From contig CADDZG010000002.1 of assembly GCA_902812355.1 (NCBI GenBank), positions 1 through 34,491 on the forward strand: a stretch of DNA of 34,491 nt, written 5' to 3'. Position 1 is the first letter of the stretch. Each line of letters starts with the position of its first letter. Shown here in pieces: positions 5,830-13,644 of this stretch. Below the pieces are notes generated by a model. The model searched no databases and had not been told where the DNA came from. It worked only from the letters and a program-made list of their open reading frames with translations. This DNA is from Actinomycetota bacterium (lineage in GTDB: Bacteria > Actinomycetota > CADDZG01 > WHSQ01). Made by a program: the position numbers and the translations under genes.

Positions 5830-8061
5830 TCAGCCCTGGTGGATCGTGACCCGGATATCGCCGCTGATGTCGAGCACGGCGACCGCGGTGGCCGTGCCCC
5901 GGCGCGAGAAGGAGAGGGCGACCCTGCCCGCCCCCACACGCAGGTTGCGCAGCTCGATCGCGTCGATCCACGCCGGCAGGTGCGGTTGGTGGACCTCGAG
6001 CAATCCGGCCTGCGCCGACGCCGACACCCCCAGCAAAGCCTGCAGGATCATGAACGGTGCCGCGGCCGCCCACGCCTGCGGCCTGCACGCCACCGGGTAG
6101 GCGACGTAGGGGGTCTCGCCGGTACGGGGGAACCCGCACAGCAGCTCGGGGAGCCGGGCCTCGTTGCCGGCGAGGGCGGCATCGAAGACCGCACCCACGA
6201 TCTTCTCGGTCGCCGCCTGGGCCCCGTAGCGCTTGATGCCCGCAGCCACTATGGCGTTGTCGTGGGGCCACACCGAGCCGTTGTGGTAGCTCACCGGGTT
6301 GTACGCAGGTGAGCCGGCCGAGAGGGTGCGGACCCCCCACCCGGAGAAGAGATCGTCGGCGACGAGGCGGTCGGCGGTCTTCCTGCCCTTGTCGGGATCC
6401 GCGATGCCGCAGTAGAGGCAGTGCCCCGGGTTCGAGGTGACCGAGCGGACCTGGCGCTTGGAGCCGTCGAGGGCGAGCGCGTAGGTATCTTCCTCGGGCA
6501 TCCAGAAGGCGTCGTTGAACGCTCGCCTGAGGCGAGTCGCCTCGCGGCGGAGCTCGGCCGCGACGTCGCGCTCGCCGAGCTCGTCGTAGACGTCGGCGAT
6601 CCGCATGCGGGCGAGGTAGGCGTAGCCCTGGACCTCGACCAGAGCGATCGGCGGCTCCGCCCGGCTACCGTCGGCGTGGATCACGGAGTCCTCGGAGTCC
6701 TTCCACCCCTGGTTGACGAGTCCGGCGGGCGAGCGTCGCCGGTACTCGATGAAGCCGTCTCCGTCGAGGTCGCCGTAGGTACGCATCCATTCCACCGCGG
6801 CATCGAGCGCGGGACGCAGTTCGGCGAGGGTGGTCAGGTCCGCGGTCCAGCGGTGGTAGGCGCCTGCGAGCATCAGGAACAGCGGGGTCGCGTCCACGCT
6901 GCCGTAGTAGGGGGTGTGGGGGATGTATCCGCAGCGGGCGAGCTCGCCGACGCGCAGTTCGTGCAGGATCTTGCCCGGCTCCGCATCGCGCTCGGGGTCG
7001 TCGCGCACCGCCTGGTGGCGCGCCAGGTAACGCAGCGTGCCGCGTGCCGCGTCCGGGTCGAGCATCAGCATCTCGTAAGCGGTGAAGAGCGCGTCGCGTC
7101 CGAAGGGGGCGACGTACCAGGGGATCCCGGCGGCGACCAGGCGCTCCCCGTCGGCCTCGATCATGAGGCTGCCGAGGTCGCGTTGCGCTGCGGCGATCAC
7201 GCGGTTGAACGACGGGTACGGGCCTTGGATGCTGGTACAAGAGCGGCGCCACGCAGCTACCTGCTCCTCGGCGGCCCGGCGCGCCGCGTCGATCCCCGTA
7301 TCCTCGCCTCGCTTGCCTTGTAGTGAAGGCGCCACGGAGACGGTGAGCTGCGCCACTCCGCGCGGGGGGAGCCGCAGGGCCCACGACAGGCGCGCATCCG
7401 GACCCTCGACCGCGACCTCTGGAACCGGCTCCGCGGCCACGAACGTCTGGCGGAAGAGCCGATCCTCGCCCCGGTAACCGAACGCGACCCCCGACTCGGT
7501 GGTCTCGGGTTCGAGCAGCTCCCCACGAGAGATGCGCTGGCGCACGCCTCGCACCTCGAAGATGTCGGCGAAGTCGCATCCCAGCCGCAGCGAAACGGTG
7601 AGCTCGACCGGCCGTTGCCCGTGGTTGTGTACCTCGATGCGCTCGTAGAGGTTCTCGTTGACCACGCGCCGACGGCGTACCGACAGGGTCATCTGCGGGA
7701 CCTCGCCGTCGTCGAGCTCGGGGTTCGTGAGCTCGACGTTGCCCTCGTAGGCCGATCCGTTGGCCCACGACAGCAGCACCGGCGCTCTACCGTCGAGGCG
7801 CAGCTGCATGCGCGACAGGTAGCGAGTGTCATCGGCGTACACGCCCTCCCCGGTCGCGAGGCCCGGGTTGATGTCACCGTTGGGGCGCGAGCAGACGAAC
7901 ATGCGTCCGTGCTTGAGCGTCAGGAGCTCGCCTCCGGCCTCGGCGGCGATGCGCGGGGCGGGTCGTAGCTTGACCGGACCCGCCTGCTCGAGGACGCGTA
8001 GGTGCTCGCCACGGGGTCCGGTTATGCGGCGGCCGGCGGTGCCGTCCTCCTGTTCGGCCAT
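5830..8061 (-). CDS. Glycogen-debranching-like enzyme (amylo-alpha-1,6-glucosidase family)
   Basis: A 743-residue cytoplasmic protein. The first 290 residues resemble the bacterial glycogen-debranching N-terminal domain: FVCSRPNGDINPG, GVYADDTRYLSRMQLRLDG and ELTVSLRLGCDFADIFEVRG. The rest is an (alpha/alpha)6-barrel glycosidase: AAGIPWYVAPFGRDALFTAY, LDGDGFIEYRRRSPAGLVNQ, GWKDSEDSV and VSYHNGSVWPHDNAI. The acidic residues in GRDA, DGDGFIEY and KDSEDS are candidates for the active site. Relatives cleave alpha-1,6 or other alpha-glucosidic bonds, but many actinobacterial ones are untested, so glycogen as substrate is inference. The gene lies 55 bp downstream of a GT4 glycosyltransferase on the same strand, a likely operon pairing synthesis with trimming of a glucoside. 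Confidence 0.88.
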   Translation of the reverse strand: MAEQEDGTAGRRITGPRGEHLRVLEQAGPVKLRPAPRIAAEAGGELLTLKHGRMFVCSRPNGDINPGLATGEGVYADDTRYLSRMQLRLDGRAPVLLSWANGSAYEGNVELTNPELDDGEVPQMTLSVRRRRVVNENLYERIEVHNHGQRPVELTVSLRLGCDFADIFEVRGVRQRISRGELLEPETTESGVAFGYRGEDRLFRQTFVAAEPVPEVAVEGPDARLSWALRLPPRGVAQLTVSVAPSLQGKRGEDTGIDAARRAAEEQVAAWRRSCTSIQGPYPSFNRVIAAAQRDLGSLMIEADGERLVAAGIPWYVAPFGRDALFTAYEMLMLDPDAARGTLRYLARHQAVRDDPERDAEPGKILHELRVGELARCGYIPHTPYYGSVDATPLFLMLAGAYHRWTADLTTLAELRPALDAAVEWMRTYGDLDGDGFIEYRRRSPAGLVNQGWKDSEDSVIHADGSRAEPPIALVEVQGYAYLARMRIADVYDELGERDVAAELRREATRLRRAFNDAFWMPEEDTYALALDGSKRQVRSVTSNPGHCLYCGIADPDKGRKTADRLVADDLFSGWGVRTLSAGSPAYNPVSYHNGSVWPHDNAIVAAGIKRYGAQAATEKIVGAVFDAALAGNEARLPELLCGFPRTGETPYVAYPVACRPQAWAAAAPFMILQALLGVSASAQAGLLEVHQPHLPAWIDAIELRNLRVGAGRVALSFSRRGTATAVAVLDISGDIRVTIHQG

Positions 8062-8116
8062 CGCGCGGAAGTCTAGGGAGCGATCGGGACGATGTGGAGG
8101 ATCCTGGGGCCTCGGT

Positions 8117-9346
8117 TCAGGCGGGGGTGGCCGCCGCGGCCTCTGCAGGCGGAACCGCGGCGTGCGCCGGGGCCGCAGTGACGGTCCTCAGCGCACGCCG
8201 GTACATCGCCTCGTAGCCCGACACCATGATGGCGACGTCGAAGCGCTCGAGTGCGCTGCGCCGGCAGGTGACGGGGTCGCATTCCTCGACCCGGTGCAGC
8301 GCCGCAGGGAGCTCGTCGGGAGAATCGCAGATCAACCCGGTGGTGCCATGCTCGACGATCTCGGGGACCGAACCGCGGCGCAGGGCCACCACCGGGGTGC
8401 CGCAGGCGAGCGCCTCGGCCATGACGAGTCCGAACGGCTCCTCCCAGCAGACCGGGGACACAAGGCAGCGCGCCCGGGCAAGGAGGTCCTTCTTGGTCGC
8501 GAGGTCGGCCTCGCCGACGTAGGTCACGCCCGGTCCCAGACGCGGCGCGACCTCCGCCTCGAAGTAGGCGCGCTCGGCGCCCTCCCGGCACTTGGCCGCC
8601 ATCACCAGAGGGAGGCCGGCCGCGCGTGCCGCGTCGATCGCCAGGTGCGCTCCCTTTTCGGGGCTCATGCGTCCGAGGAACAGGACGTAGTCGTCCTTGT
8701 CCTCGCGGAACGGGAACTCGAGCACGGGGATCGCGTTGTGCACCCGGCCGAGCCACGGCAGGTGCGGGGCCAGACGCATCTGCGCATCCGAGATGGCGAT
8801 CAGGCCCACCCCGGGACCGAGCCGGGCGTAGTAGCGATCGCCGAACTCGCCGGTTACCGGACCGTGGGCGGTGACCACCGTGGGGGCGCCGTAGCGACAA
8901 GCCACCAGGGGCCCGGCGAAGGAGTTGTCGTGCACGATGTCCAGGGGGGTGTCGCTCAGCACCTCCGCGGCGGCGAGCGCGTGGGCGACCTCGGGGAAGG
9001 ACTCGCCGAGACGCTCGCTCGGCGGCCGCTCGAAGGTGCAGTGCATGCGCGCCGAGGTGTGCCGGGCGCCTGCGGCCACGAGAATCACCTCGTGGCCTCT
9101 TTCGACTAGGCCCTCGACCAGGTGGTACACCATCGCTTCGATCCCGCCGTAGGCGCGCGGGGGGATCTCGAACCACGGCGGGGCCACCACCCCTATCCGC
9201 AACCGCTGCCGCCCCGTTGGCGGGGAGGCGCGCCGCGACGACAGGAGCTCGTGCAGCGAGCGGTCGTCTTCGGTCAGGGTTGGGTCCGGCGCGTCCACGA
9301 CCGCGTTAGGGCGCGCCAGAGCATCGGGTGCACGCAGAAGTTCCAT
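8117..9346 (-). CDS. Glycosyltransferase family 4 protein
   Basis: A 409-residue GT-B glycosyltransferase. The N-terminal Rossmann half starts at LRIGVVAPPWFEIPPRAYGG and continues with MVYHLVEGLVERGHEVILVA. The donor-binding half carries VLFLGRMSPEKG, YVGEADLATKKDLLARARCL and the family-4 EX7E motif in WEEPFGLVMAEALACGTPVV. It transfers a sugar from a nucleotide donor; donor and acceptor are unknown. The frame is open to 9847, but the ATG at 9346 has an almost ideal ribosome-binding site (GGGAGGTGA) and a promoter just upstream, so 9346 is a confident start. About 60 residues precede the catalytic fold. It heads an operon with the debranching-like enzyme. Confidence 0.93.
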   Translation of the reverse strand: MELLRAPDALARPNAVVDAPDPTLTEDDRSLHELLSSRRASPPTGRQRLRIGVVAPPWFEIPPRAYGGIEAMVYHLVEGLVERGHEVILVAAGARHTSARMHCTFERPPSERLGESFPEVAHALAAAEVLSDTPLDIVHDNSFAGPLVACRYGAPTVVTAHGPVTGEFGDRYYARLGPGVGLIAISDAQMRLAPHLPWLGRVHNAIPVLEFPFREDKDDYVLFLGRMSPEKGAHLAIDAARAAGLPLVMAAKCREGAERAYFEAEVAPRLGPGVTYVGEADLATKKDLLARARCLVSPVCWEEPFGLVMAEALACGTPVVALRRGSVPEIVEHGTTGLICDSPDELPAALHRVEECDPVTCRRSALERFDVAIMVSGYEAMYRRALRTVTAAPAHAAVPPAEAAAATPA

Positions 9347-9403
9347 GCGATCACCTCCCTCGACGGACGTTGCCGAGAAAGGCGCGACGGCCTCTTCCCT
9401 TTC

Positions 9404-9432
9404 CGGATACCTGTGCTCGCGCTGCTTGTCAA
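9404..9432 (-). promoter_or_regulatory. Sigma-70-type promoter for the GT4/debranching operon
   Basis: Reading the minus strand, a perfect TTGACA -35 (9427-9432) is followed by a 17-nt spacer and TATCCG (9404-9409). Predicted transcription starts near 9397, giving a leader of about 50 nt. The rest of the 264-bp gap to the divergent MFS gene shows no gene. Confidence 0.65.
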
Positions 9433-9610
9433 ACGACCTGCTAGAGGAGGCCGCCGGAGGACCCGTGCGGGCGGCGGGGCAACCCGCAGGGGACGGCGCG
9501 CCGGAAGGGTTCGATACCGGGGCGGGCCCCGTGACTGAAGATGGGACGATGCGACTAACGGAGCCGAGGCCCGCCGCGCCGCCGCAGGGGGCCCCCACCG
9601 GGCGTAGGCG

Positions 9611-10957
9611 GTGGACGTGAGCGACGGGGGGCAGGGCCGCGACCCCGCCCTCGGGGGGCCGCGCCCGGGCGATCGACGGGCCGCGGAGGAGGTTCCTCGC
9701 GAACCCGGCCCGGAGCCGGTGGAGGAACCCACCCGGGGCTGGCTCACCGCGGGGGTGGGCAGCGTCGGTGCCACCAGCTTCTTCTCGGATGCCGGACACG
9801 AGATCACTACCGCGGTCCTGCCGGGCTTCCTGTCCTCGGTTTTGCACGCCTCGGCGGGGGCCCTGGGCATCATCGAGGGGGTGTCCGACGCCCTAACCGG
9901 CGTCGCCAAGCTGATCGCGGGGCCGCCGGCCAACGACGAGGACACGCGCCGGCGCCTGGCGACGGGTGGCTACCTCGGCACCGCCGTGGCCACCGGGTTG
10001 ATAGGGCTCGTCAGCGCGGTGTGGCAGGCCGGGGTGCTGAGGGCCTTGGCGTGGATGTCGCGCGGCGCGCGCGGCCCGGCGCGGGATTCGCTGCTGGCAT
10101 CCCTCACGCCGCGGGAGGCCTACGGGCGCGCCTTCGGTCTCGAACGCATGGGCGACAACCTCGGCGCGGTGGCGGGGCCGTTGCTCGCCGGAGGGCTCGT
10201 GTCCTGGGTGGGGATCCGTCCCACCCTGTACCTCGCCGGGGTGCCCGGGTTCTTCGCCGCGGTCACGATCGCGTTCGCGGCGCGCGAGGCACGGCGGCGT
10301 GGCAGGGCGGCGAAGGTCGAACGCAGGGCGCGCCTGCAGCTGGCCGCGCTGCGCCATGCCGGTCTCCTGCGCCCCCTGGTCCCCGTGGCCGCGTTCGAGC
10401 TGGGCAACGTCGCCACCACCCTTCTGATCCTGCGTGCCACCCAGCTCCTTGAGACCGGCGGCCGCTCGGCCGCCGGGGCGGCGTCCCTGGCGATCCTGAT
10501 CTATGCGGCACACAATGCCTTTGCCGCTGCGATCGCTCTGGCCGGCGGGCACTGGATCGACCGGGCCGGGCCCCGCGTCGTGTTCGCGGCCGGAGCCGTC
10601 TCCTACGTCGGGGGCTACGGGATGTTCGCGGCCGGAGCCCATACCTGGCCCCCCTTGCTGCTCGCGTTCGCGCTGTCCGGCAGCGGCATCGGTCTCGCCG
10701 AGACCGCGGAGTCCGCCCTCGTGGCGGGCCTACTGCCCGACCACCTCAGGGGCAGCGGTTTCGGTCTGCTCGGAGGAGTCCAGTCCTTCGGAGACTTCGC
10801 GTCGTCGACCGCCGTCGGACTGCTGTACGCGGCCGTGTCCCCCGCGGTCGGCTTCGCCTACGCGGGTGCTTGGATGGTCGTCGCGGTGGCGGCTTCGGCA
10901 TGGACCCGGCCGCCGGGCCGGGGCCGCGCTCCGTCTGGATCGGCCACGACGTGCTAG
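9611..10957 (+). CDS. MFS transporter
   Basis: A 448-residue membrane protein with a hydrophilic, Pro/Glu-rich N-terminus of about 45 residues, then some 10-12 hydrophobic segments typical of the major facilitator superfamily. Visible features are SFFSDAGHEITTAVLPGFLS, the cytoplasmic MSRGARGPARDSLLASLTP loop, GLERMGDNLGAVAGPLLAGG and GHWIDRAGPRVVF (motif A-like) in the second half. It probably exports or imports a small solute by secondary transport; nothing identifies the substrate. The start is GTG 9611 or GTG 9617; neither has a strong ribosome-binding site. The canonical motif A in the first half (GxLaDrxGrr) is replaced by a shortened loop, AGPPANDEDTRRR. Confidence 0.87.
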   Translation: MDVSDGGQGRDPALGGPRPGDRRAAEEVPREPGPEPVEEPTRGWLTAGVGSVGATSFFSDAGHEITTAVLPGFLSSVLHASAGALGIIEGVSDALTGVAKLIAGPPANDEDTRRRLATGGYLGTAVATGLIGLVSAVWQAGVLRALAWMSRGARGPARDSLLASLTPREAYGRAFGLERMGDNLGAVAGPLLAGGLVSWVGIRPTLYLAGVPGFFAAVTIAFAAREARRRGRAAKVERRARLQLAALRHAGLLRPLVPVAAFELGNVATTLLILRATQLLETGGRSAAGAASLAILIYAAHNAFAAAIALAGGHWIDRAGPRVVFAAGAVSYVGGYGMFAAGAHTWPPLLLAFALSGSGIGLAETAESALVAGLLPDHLRGSGFGLLGGVQSFGDFASSTAVGLLYAAVSPAVGFAYAGAWMVVAVAASAWTRPPGRGRAPSGSATTC

Positions 10958-10960
10958 GGT
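10952..10960 (+). promoter_or_regulatory. Extended -10 promoter for the cold-shock gene
   Basis: TGC-TAGGGT is an extended -10 (TGn-TAnnnT) overlapping the MFS stop codon. No good -35 is present, as is common with extended -10 promoters. It would give a leader of about 84 nt before the cold-shock ATG. Confidence 0.4.
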
Positions 10961-11001
10961 GAGGGGGTTCATCCAGCACAGAACGTGAGTCGGTTCGGTC
11001 C

Positions 11002-11046
11002 AACACCTTTCCCGCCTCGTTCGTGATGTGTGGCAGGGGAGGTGTT
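11002..11046 (+). promoter_or_regulatory. 5' leader of the cold-shock mRNA with anti-ribosome-binding-site pairing
   Basis: AACACCT (11002-11008) is exactly complementary to AGGTGTT (11040-11046), which contains part of the ribosome-binding site GGGGAGGTG. Pairing would form a 7-bp stem with a 31-nt loop and mask ribosome access. Long structured leaders that respond to temperature are established for E. coli cspA; the same behaviour here is inferred. Confidence 0.45.
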
Positions 11047-11050
11047 TTTC

Positions 11051-11257
11051 ATGTCCACAGGCAAGGTCAAGTGGTTCAACGACGCGAAGGGCTACGGCTT
11101 CATCGCGCCGAACGACGGATCCGGTGACCTCTTCGTCCACTTCAGCAACATCCTCGGCGACGGCTACCGTAGCCTCGCCGAGGGTGCCGCGGTCGAGTAT
11201 GAGGAGCGCGCAGGTACCAAGGGTCCGGAAGCCGTGAACGTGCGGCCCGTCGGCTGA
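11051..11257 (+). CDS. Cold-shock protein, CspA family
   Basis: A 68-residue single cold-shock domain. It has the RNP1 motif KGYGFI and the RNP2-like motif DLFVHFSNI, preceded by the family opening [13 protein letters not shown]. These proteins bind single-stranded RNA and DNA, melt mRNA structure in the cold and can act as antiterminators. The start at 11051 follows GGGGAGGTG by 6 nt; an in-frame extension to 11030 would place that ribosome-binding site inside the gene and is rejected. The gene appears monocistronic: an extended -10 lies upstream and a strong hairpin directly downstream. The second half ([18 protein letters not shown]) is slightly divergent but intact. Confidence 0.96.
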   Translation: MSTGKVKWFNDAKGYGFIAPNDGSGDLFVHFSNILGDGYRSLAEGAAVEYEERAGTKGPEAVNVRPVG

Positions 11258-11268
11258 ACGCCGCGATT

Positions 11269-11298
11269 GCGGGGGCCGGACATCCGTCCGGCCCCCGC
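11269..11298. terminator. Perfect 13-bp hairpin downstream of csp
   Basis: GCGGGGGCCGGAC (11269-11281) and GTCCGGCCCCCGC (11286-11298) form an uninterrupted 13-bp stem with an ATCC loop, 12 nt after the csp stop. There is no T-tract. Confidence 0.75.
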
Positions 11299-11317
11299 GC
11301 CGCGTCCGAAGGTGTTA

Positions 11318-11336
11318 GGCCCGGCTCCGTCGGGCC
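11318..11336 (-). terminator. Hairpin at the end of the two-component/RidA-remnant transcript
   Basis: GGCCCG (11318-11323) pairs with CGGGCC (11331-11336), and one wobble plus one further pair extend the stem. It coincides with the point where RidA similarity stops, so it may serve as the terminator of the minus-strand operon. The stem is short and this call is tentative. Confidence 0.35.
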
Positions 11337-11493
11337 ATACCGGCCCGGTGCCCGACACGAGCATCGTCCCGTCCACGCGCAGCGATCGGCTGAAGCCGAT
11401 CGCGTCTTCGTAGGGCGACCCCGAGGAAGCCGTGGTCCGCGTCGTGCAGTCATCCTGCACCGGCTCGCCGGGGATCGAGGGATCCCGGCTCAC
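11326..11493 (-). pseudogene. Truncated RidA (YjgF/UK114) family remnant
   Basis: The minus-strand frame opens with GTG at 11493, overlapping the response-regulator stop (GTGA). After about 22 poorly conserved residues it reads SSGSPYEDAIGFSRSLRVDG then TMLVSGTGPVWPDG, the characteristic first quarter of actinobacterial RidA proteins. Similarity ends at WPDG near 11326. The frame then continues as meaningless sequence through the csp terminator and antisense to csp, stopping at 11164. RidA enzymes deaminate reactive enamine/imine intermediates and act as trimers; the roughly 100 residues that form the core and the active-site arginine are absent, so this copy cannot be functional. It is most likely a deletion remnant, possibly still translated by coupling. 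Confidence 0.65.
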
Positions 11494-12170
11494 AGGCGTG
11501 CGACGAGACCGTTGCGGTAGGCGTAGGCGACGGCCTGTGCGCGGTCCCGCGCTCCGATCTTGGCGAAGATGTGGTTGACGTGGCTCTTGATCGTCGCCTC
11601 GCTGACGACCAGGCGGGCCGCGATCTCGGCGTTCGAGAGGCCCTCGGCGATCAGGCCGAGTACCTCCGCTTCACGACGGGTGAGGCCGTCGGGCAGCGCG
11701 GGGGCCGAGGCCGCCGGCGAGCCGGGGTTCCGAGCCGCCGCCACCGCCTCGATCAGGTGATGCTGGACGGCGGGATCGATGATGGCTCGCCCGCGCATCA
11801 CCGCTTCCAGAGCGTCGCGGATCTCTTCCGCGCCGGCATCCTTGGTCAGGAAGCCCCGGGCTCCGGCTCGCAGGGCGCCCAGCAGCCAGCGGTCGTCCGC
11901 GTAGGTCGTGAGGGCGATCACCCGTGCCTCTGCATCCTGGGCCCGGATCCGCGCCGTTGCCTGGACCCCGTCGCAACGGGGCATGTGCAGATCCATGAGC
12001 ACGACGTCGGGGCGGCTGCGCAGGTAGGCCTCGACCGCCTCGTCGCCGTCGGCGGCGACGCCCACGACCTCAATGCCTTCCAGCAGCCCGAGCAGGGTGG
12101 CCAGCGCCTCGCGCAGCACCCGCTGGTCGTCCACCAGCAGGACACGGATCGCCGGGACCCGGCCGCTCAT
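11490..12170 (-). CDS. NarL/LuxR-family response regulator
   Basis: A 226-residue response regulator. The receiver domain (residues 8-125) has the acidic pair in [14 protein letters not shown], the phosphoacceptor Asp60 in VVLMDLHMP, the conserved Thr in ALTTY and Lys in GFLTKDAG. The C-terminal LuxR helix-turn-helix (about 163-222) reads [20 protein letters not shown] and [20 protein letters not shown]. It is a DNA-binding transcription factor activated by phosphorylation. The ATG at 12170 overlaps the histidine-kinase stop (ATGA), so they are co-translated partners. An open extension to 12245 lies inside the kinase gene and is rejected. The divergent ABC-2 exporter (13645-15410) is the obvious target, which is inference. 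Confidence 0.95.
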   Translation of the reverse strand: MSGRVPAIRVLLVDDQRVLREALATLLGLLEGIEVVGVAADGDEAVEAYLRSRPDVVLMDLHMPRCDGVQATARIRAQDAEARVIALTTYADDRWLLGALRAGARGFLTKDAGAEEIRDALEAVMRGRAIIDPAVQHHLIEAVAAARNPGSPAASAPALPDGLTRREAEVLGLIAEGLSNAEIAARLVVSEATIKSHVNHIFAKIGARDRAQAVAYAYRNGLVARL

Positions 12171-13441
12171 GGCGAGCCGGTCGGAACCGTATCGGCGGCG
12201 TGGTCCCCGGGTGCCGGCCCGGTGTCGCGGTCGAGCGGCAGCCACACTTCGACGCGAAAGCCGTGCGCGCTGGGCCCCGCGACCAGCCGCCCGCCGAGCA
12301 GCTCGGCCCTCTCGCGCATGCCGGTGAGCCCGTAACCGCTCCCGGACGCGGCGAGGGCGGGCGGGGCCTGGGTTACGCGCGCCCGGTCTTCGATGGTCAG
12401 GCCGACCTCGGCGTCGCGGTACGCGAGGGTCACCGTGACTTCATCGGGACGAGCATGCTTGCGCACGTTGGTGAGAGCCTCCTGGGCGGTGCGGTAGAGG
12501 GCAACCTGCTGCTCCGGGTCGAGGGGTCGCGGCGACCCGAGCACCTGCAGGGAGCACGGCACACCCGTCTGCCGGGCGAATCCGTCGGTCAGCACGCCGA
12601 GTTGCTCGACCCGGGGAAGCCCGTCGCCGCGCAGCGTCCCGACGGCGCGCCGTGCCTCGTCCAACCCGTTGCGGGCGAGGTGCAGGGCGCGGTCGACGCT
12701 CGTGACCGCGTCTGGATCGGAACCGGGGCGCGACAGCTGGAGCCGGGCCCCCTCGAGCGTTACCACCAGCCCCGACAGCGTGTGGGCGAGGACGTCGTGG
12801 ATGTCGCGCGCCAGGCGCTCCCGCTCGCGCAGCGCTGCGGCCTGGATCTGCGAGTCTCGCGTTGCGGCGAGCTCGGCGAGCAGCTCCTCCGCGTGTGCCT
12901 GTCCCTCCCGCAGGCGGCGGGACAGGAGAGCGATCAGGAAGAAGGCGGCGACCCCGAGCTCGGTCGTGATGAGGTTGGCGAGGTCGCCCTGATGCCCGAG
13001 GAGGTAGGCGGCGACGAACCCGGCGAGGCACAGGGCCAGCAACATCGCCGCCCGTCGCAGTGGCACGCGCGCGGCCGCCGCCCCCGCGGTGAGGAAGACG
13101 CCCAGCCAGCCCGGCCCCTGAGGCTGCATCAGGCTCAACACCAGCGCCCCGACGAAACCGGCGGCGAGCAGGACTTCAATGCGCCCCAAGAGACCCTGTG
13201 ACGGGGACGACGGCTTCCGGGGGCGTGACAGGGCCATCGCTGCGCTGCCGGCGAAGACCGCAAGGGCGAGCGTCACCACGAGGTGCCGGCCGGTCAGGCC
13301 GGGACCGGGATCGCCGAGCACGGTCATGACCGCTATCAGCGCCGCGAGACAGGCTCCCACAGCGCGTAGCACAACCCCGGTGCGTTGTTGCCTTCGGCGC
13401 GTCGAATCCAGCTCTGAGCTTTGGGCGACGTGCTCGGCCAT
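12167..13441 (-). CDS. NarL-type sensor histidine kinase (HisKA_3), membrane-bound
   Basis: A 424-residue kinase with about five to six transmembrane segments in residues 25-175 and very short loops, so sensing is probably intramembrane or indirect, as in DesK/LiaS-like kinases. The HisKA_3 box RERLARDIHDVLAHTLSGL contains the phosphoacceptor His215. The ATPase domain has an N-box-like EALTNVRKHA and a G-box GSGYGLTGMRERAELLGGRL. It phosphorylates the response regulator encoded next. ATG 13441 has no ribosome-binding site but lies 6 nt from a TATGCT -10, so the mRNA is probably leaderless; an in-frame ATG at 13477 is the alternative. It is divergent from an ABC-2 exporter across 203 bp. Confidence 0.93.
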   Translation of the reverse strand: MAEHVAQSSELDSTRRRQQRTGVVLRAVGACLAALIAVMTVLGDPGPGLTGRHLVVTLALAVFAGSAAMALSRPRKPSSPSQGLLGRIEVLLAAGFVGALVLSLMQPQGPGWLGVFLTAGAAAARVPLRRAAMLLALCLAGFVAAYLLGHQGDLANLITTELGVAAFFLIALLSRRLREGQAHAEELLAELAATRDSQIQAAALRERERLARDIHDVLAHTLSGLVVTLEGARLQLSRPGSDPDAVTSVDRALHLARNGLDEARRAVGTLRGDGLPRVEQLGVLTDGFARQTGVPCSLQVLGSPRPLDPEQQVALYRTAQEALTNVRKHARPDEVTVTLAYRDAEVGLTIEDRARVTQAPPALAASGSGYGLTGMRERAELLGGRLVAGPSAHGFRVEVWLPLDRDTGPAPGDHAADTVPTGSP

Positions 13442-13451
13442 GTGCCGAGCA
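13431..13451. repeat. 8-bp inverted repeat around the histidine-kinase start codon
   Basis: TGCTCGGC (13431-13438) and GCCGAGCA (13444-13451) are perfect inverted repeats with the start codon (13439-13441, minus strand) in the 5-nt gap. The right arm touches the predicted -10. It could be an operator or an RNA hairpin presenting the AUG in its loop. Confidence 0.45.
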
Positions 13452-13477
13452 TAGGTAGCCGCCGCCCGGTGCGTCAT
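13448..13477 (-). promoter_or_regulatory. Promoter of the two-component operon
   Basis: On the minus strand, ATGACG (13472-13477) is followed by 18 nt and TATGCT (13448-13453), then 6 nt to the ATG. The match to -35/-10 is 4 of 6 and TAnnnT. The distance predicts leaderless or near-leaderless transcription. Confidence 0.45.
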
Positions 13478-13583
13478 CCACCCGGAGGCCGATCCGCCCC
13501 GGGGGCGAGCTCGAACCGGGGGTGGACGGTCGTGGTGCGCCGGGTCGACGCGAGGCGCAGACGCGATCTGGTCCTACGAGCCG

Positions 13584-13612
13584 ATGACCGGCGGCTTGCT
13601 GCTCCCTAGCCT
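13584..13612 (+). promoter_or_regulatory. Candidate promoter of the second ABC-2 exporter
   Basis: ATGACC (13584-13589), a 17-nt spacer and TAGCCT (13607-13612) precede the ABC ATPase start by about 32 nt. A GAGGAGGAG ribosome-binding site follows just before the ATG. The response regulator divergent to it would be expected to act nearby. Confidence 0.4.
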
Positions 13613-13644
13613 GACGCACGAACGGATCCCCGAGGAGGAGCCTG

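Noticed and set aside
4170-5939. 589-codon minus-strand frame opposite the first ABC exporter
   Set aside because: It is antisense to two well-supported ABC genes, has low-complexity Arg/Gly/Asp-rich composition and no recognisable domain. This is typical of high-GC shadow frames.
12200-13201. 333-codon plus-strand frame opposite the first histidine kinase
   Set aside because: It is antisense to a kinase with intact H, N and G boxes, and its own translation shows no domain.
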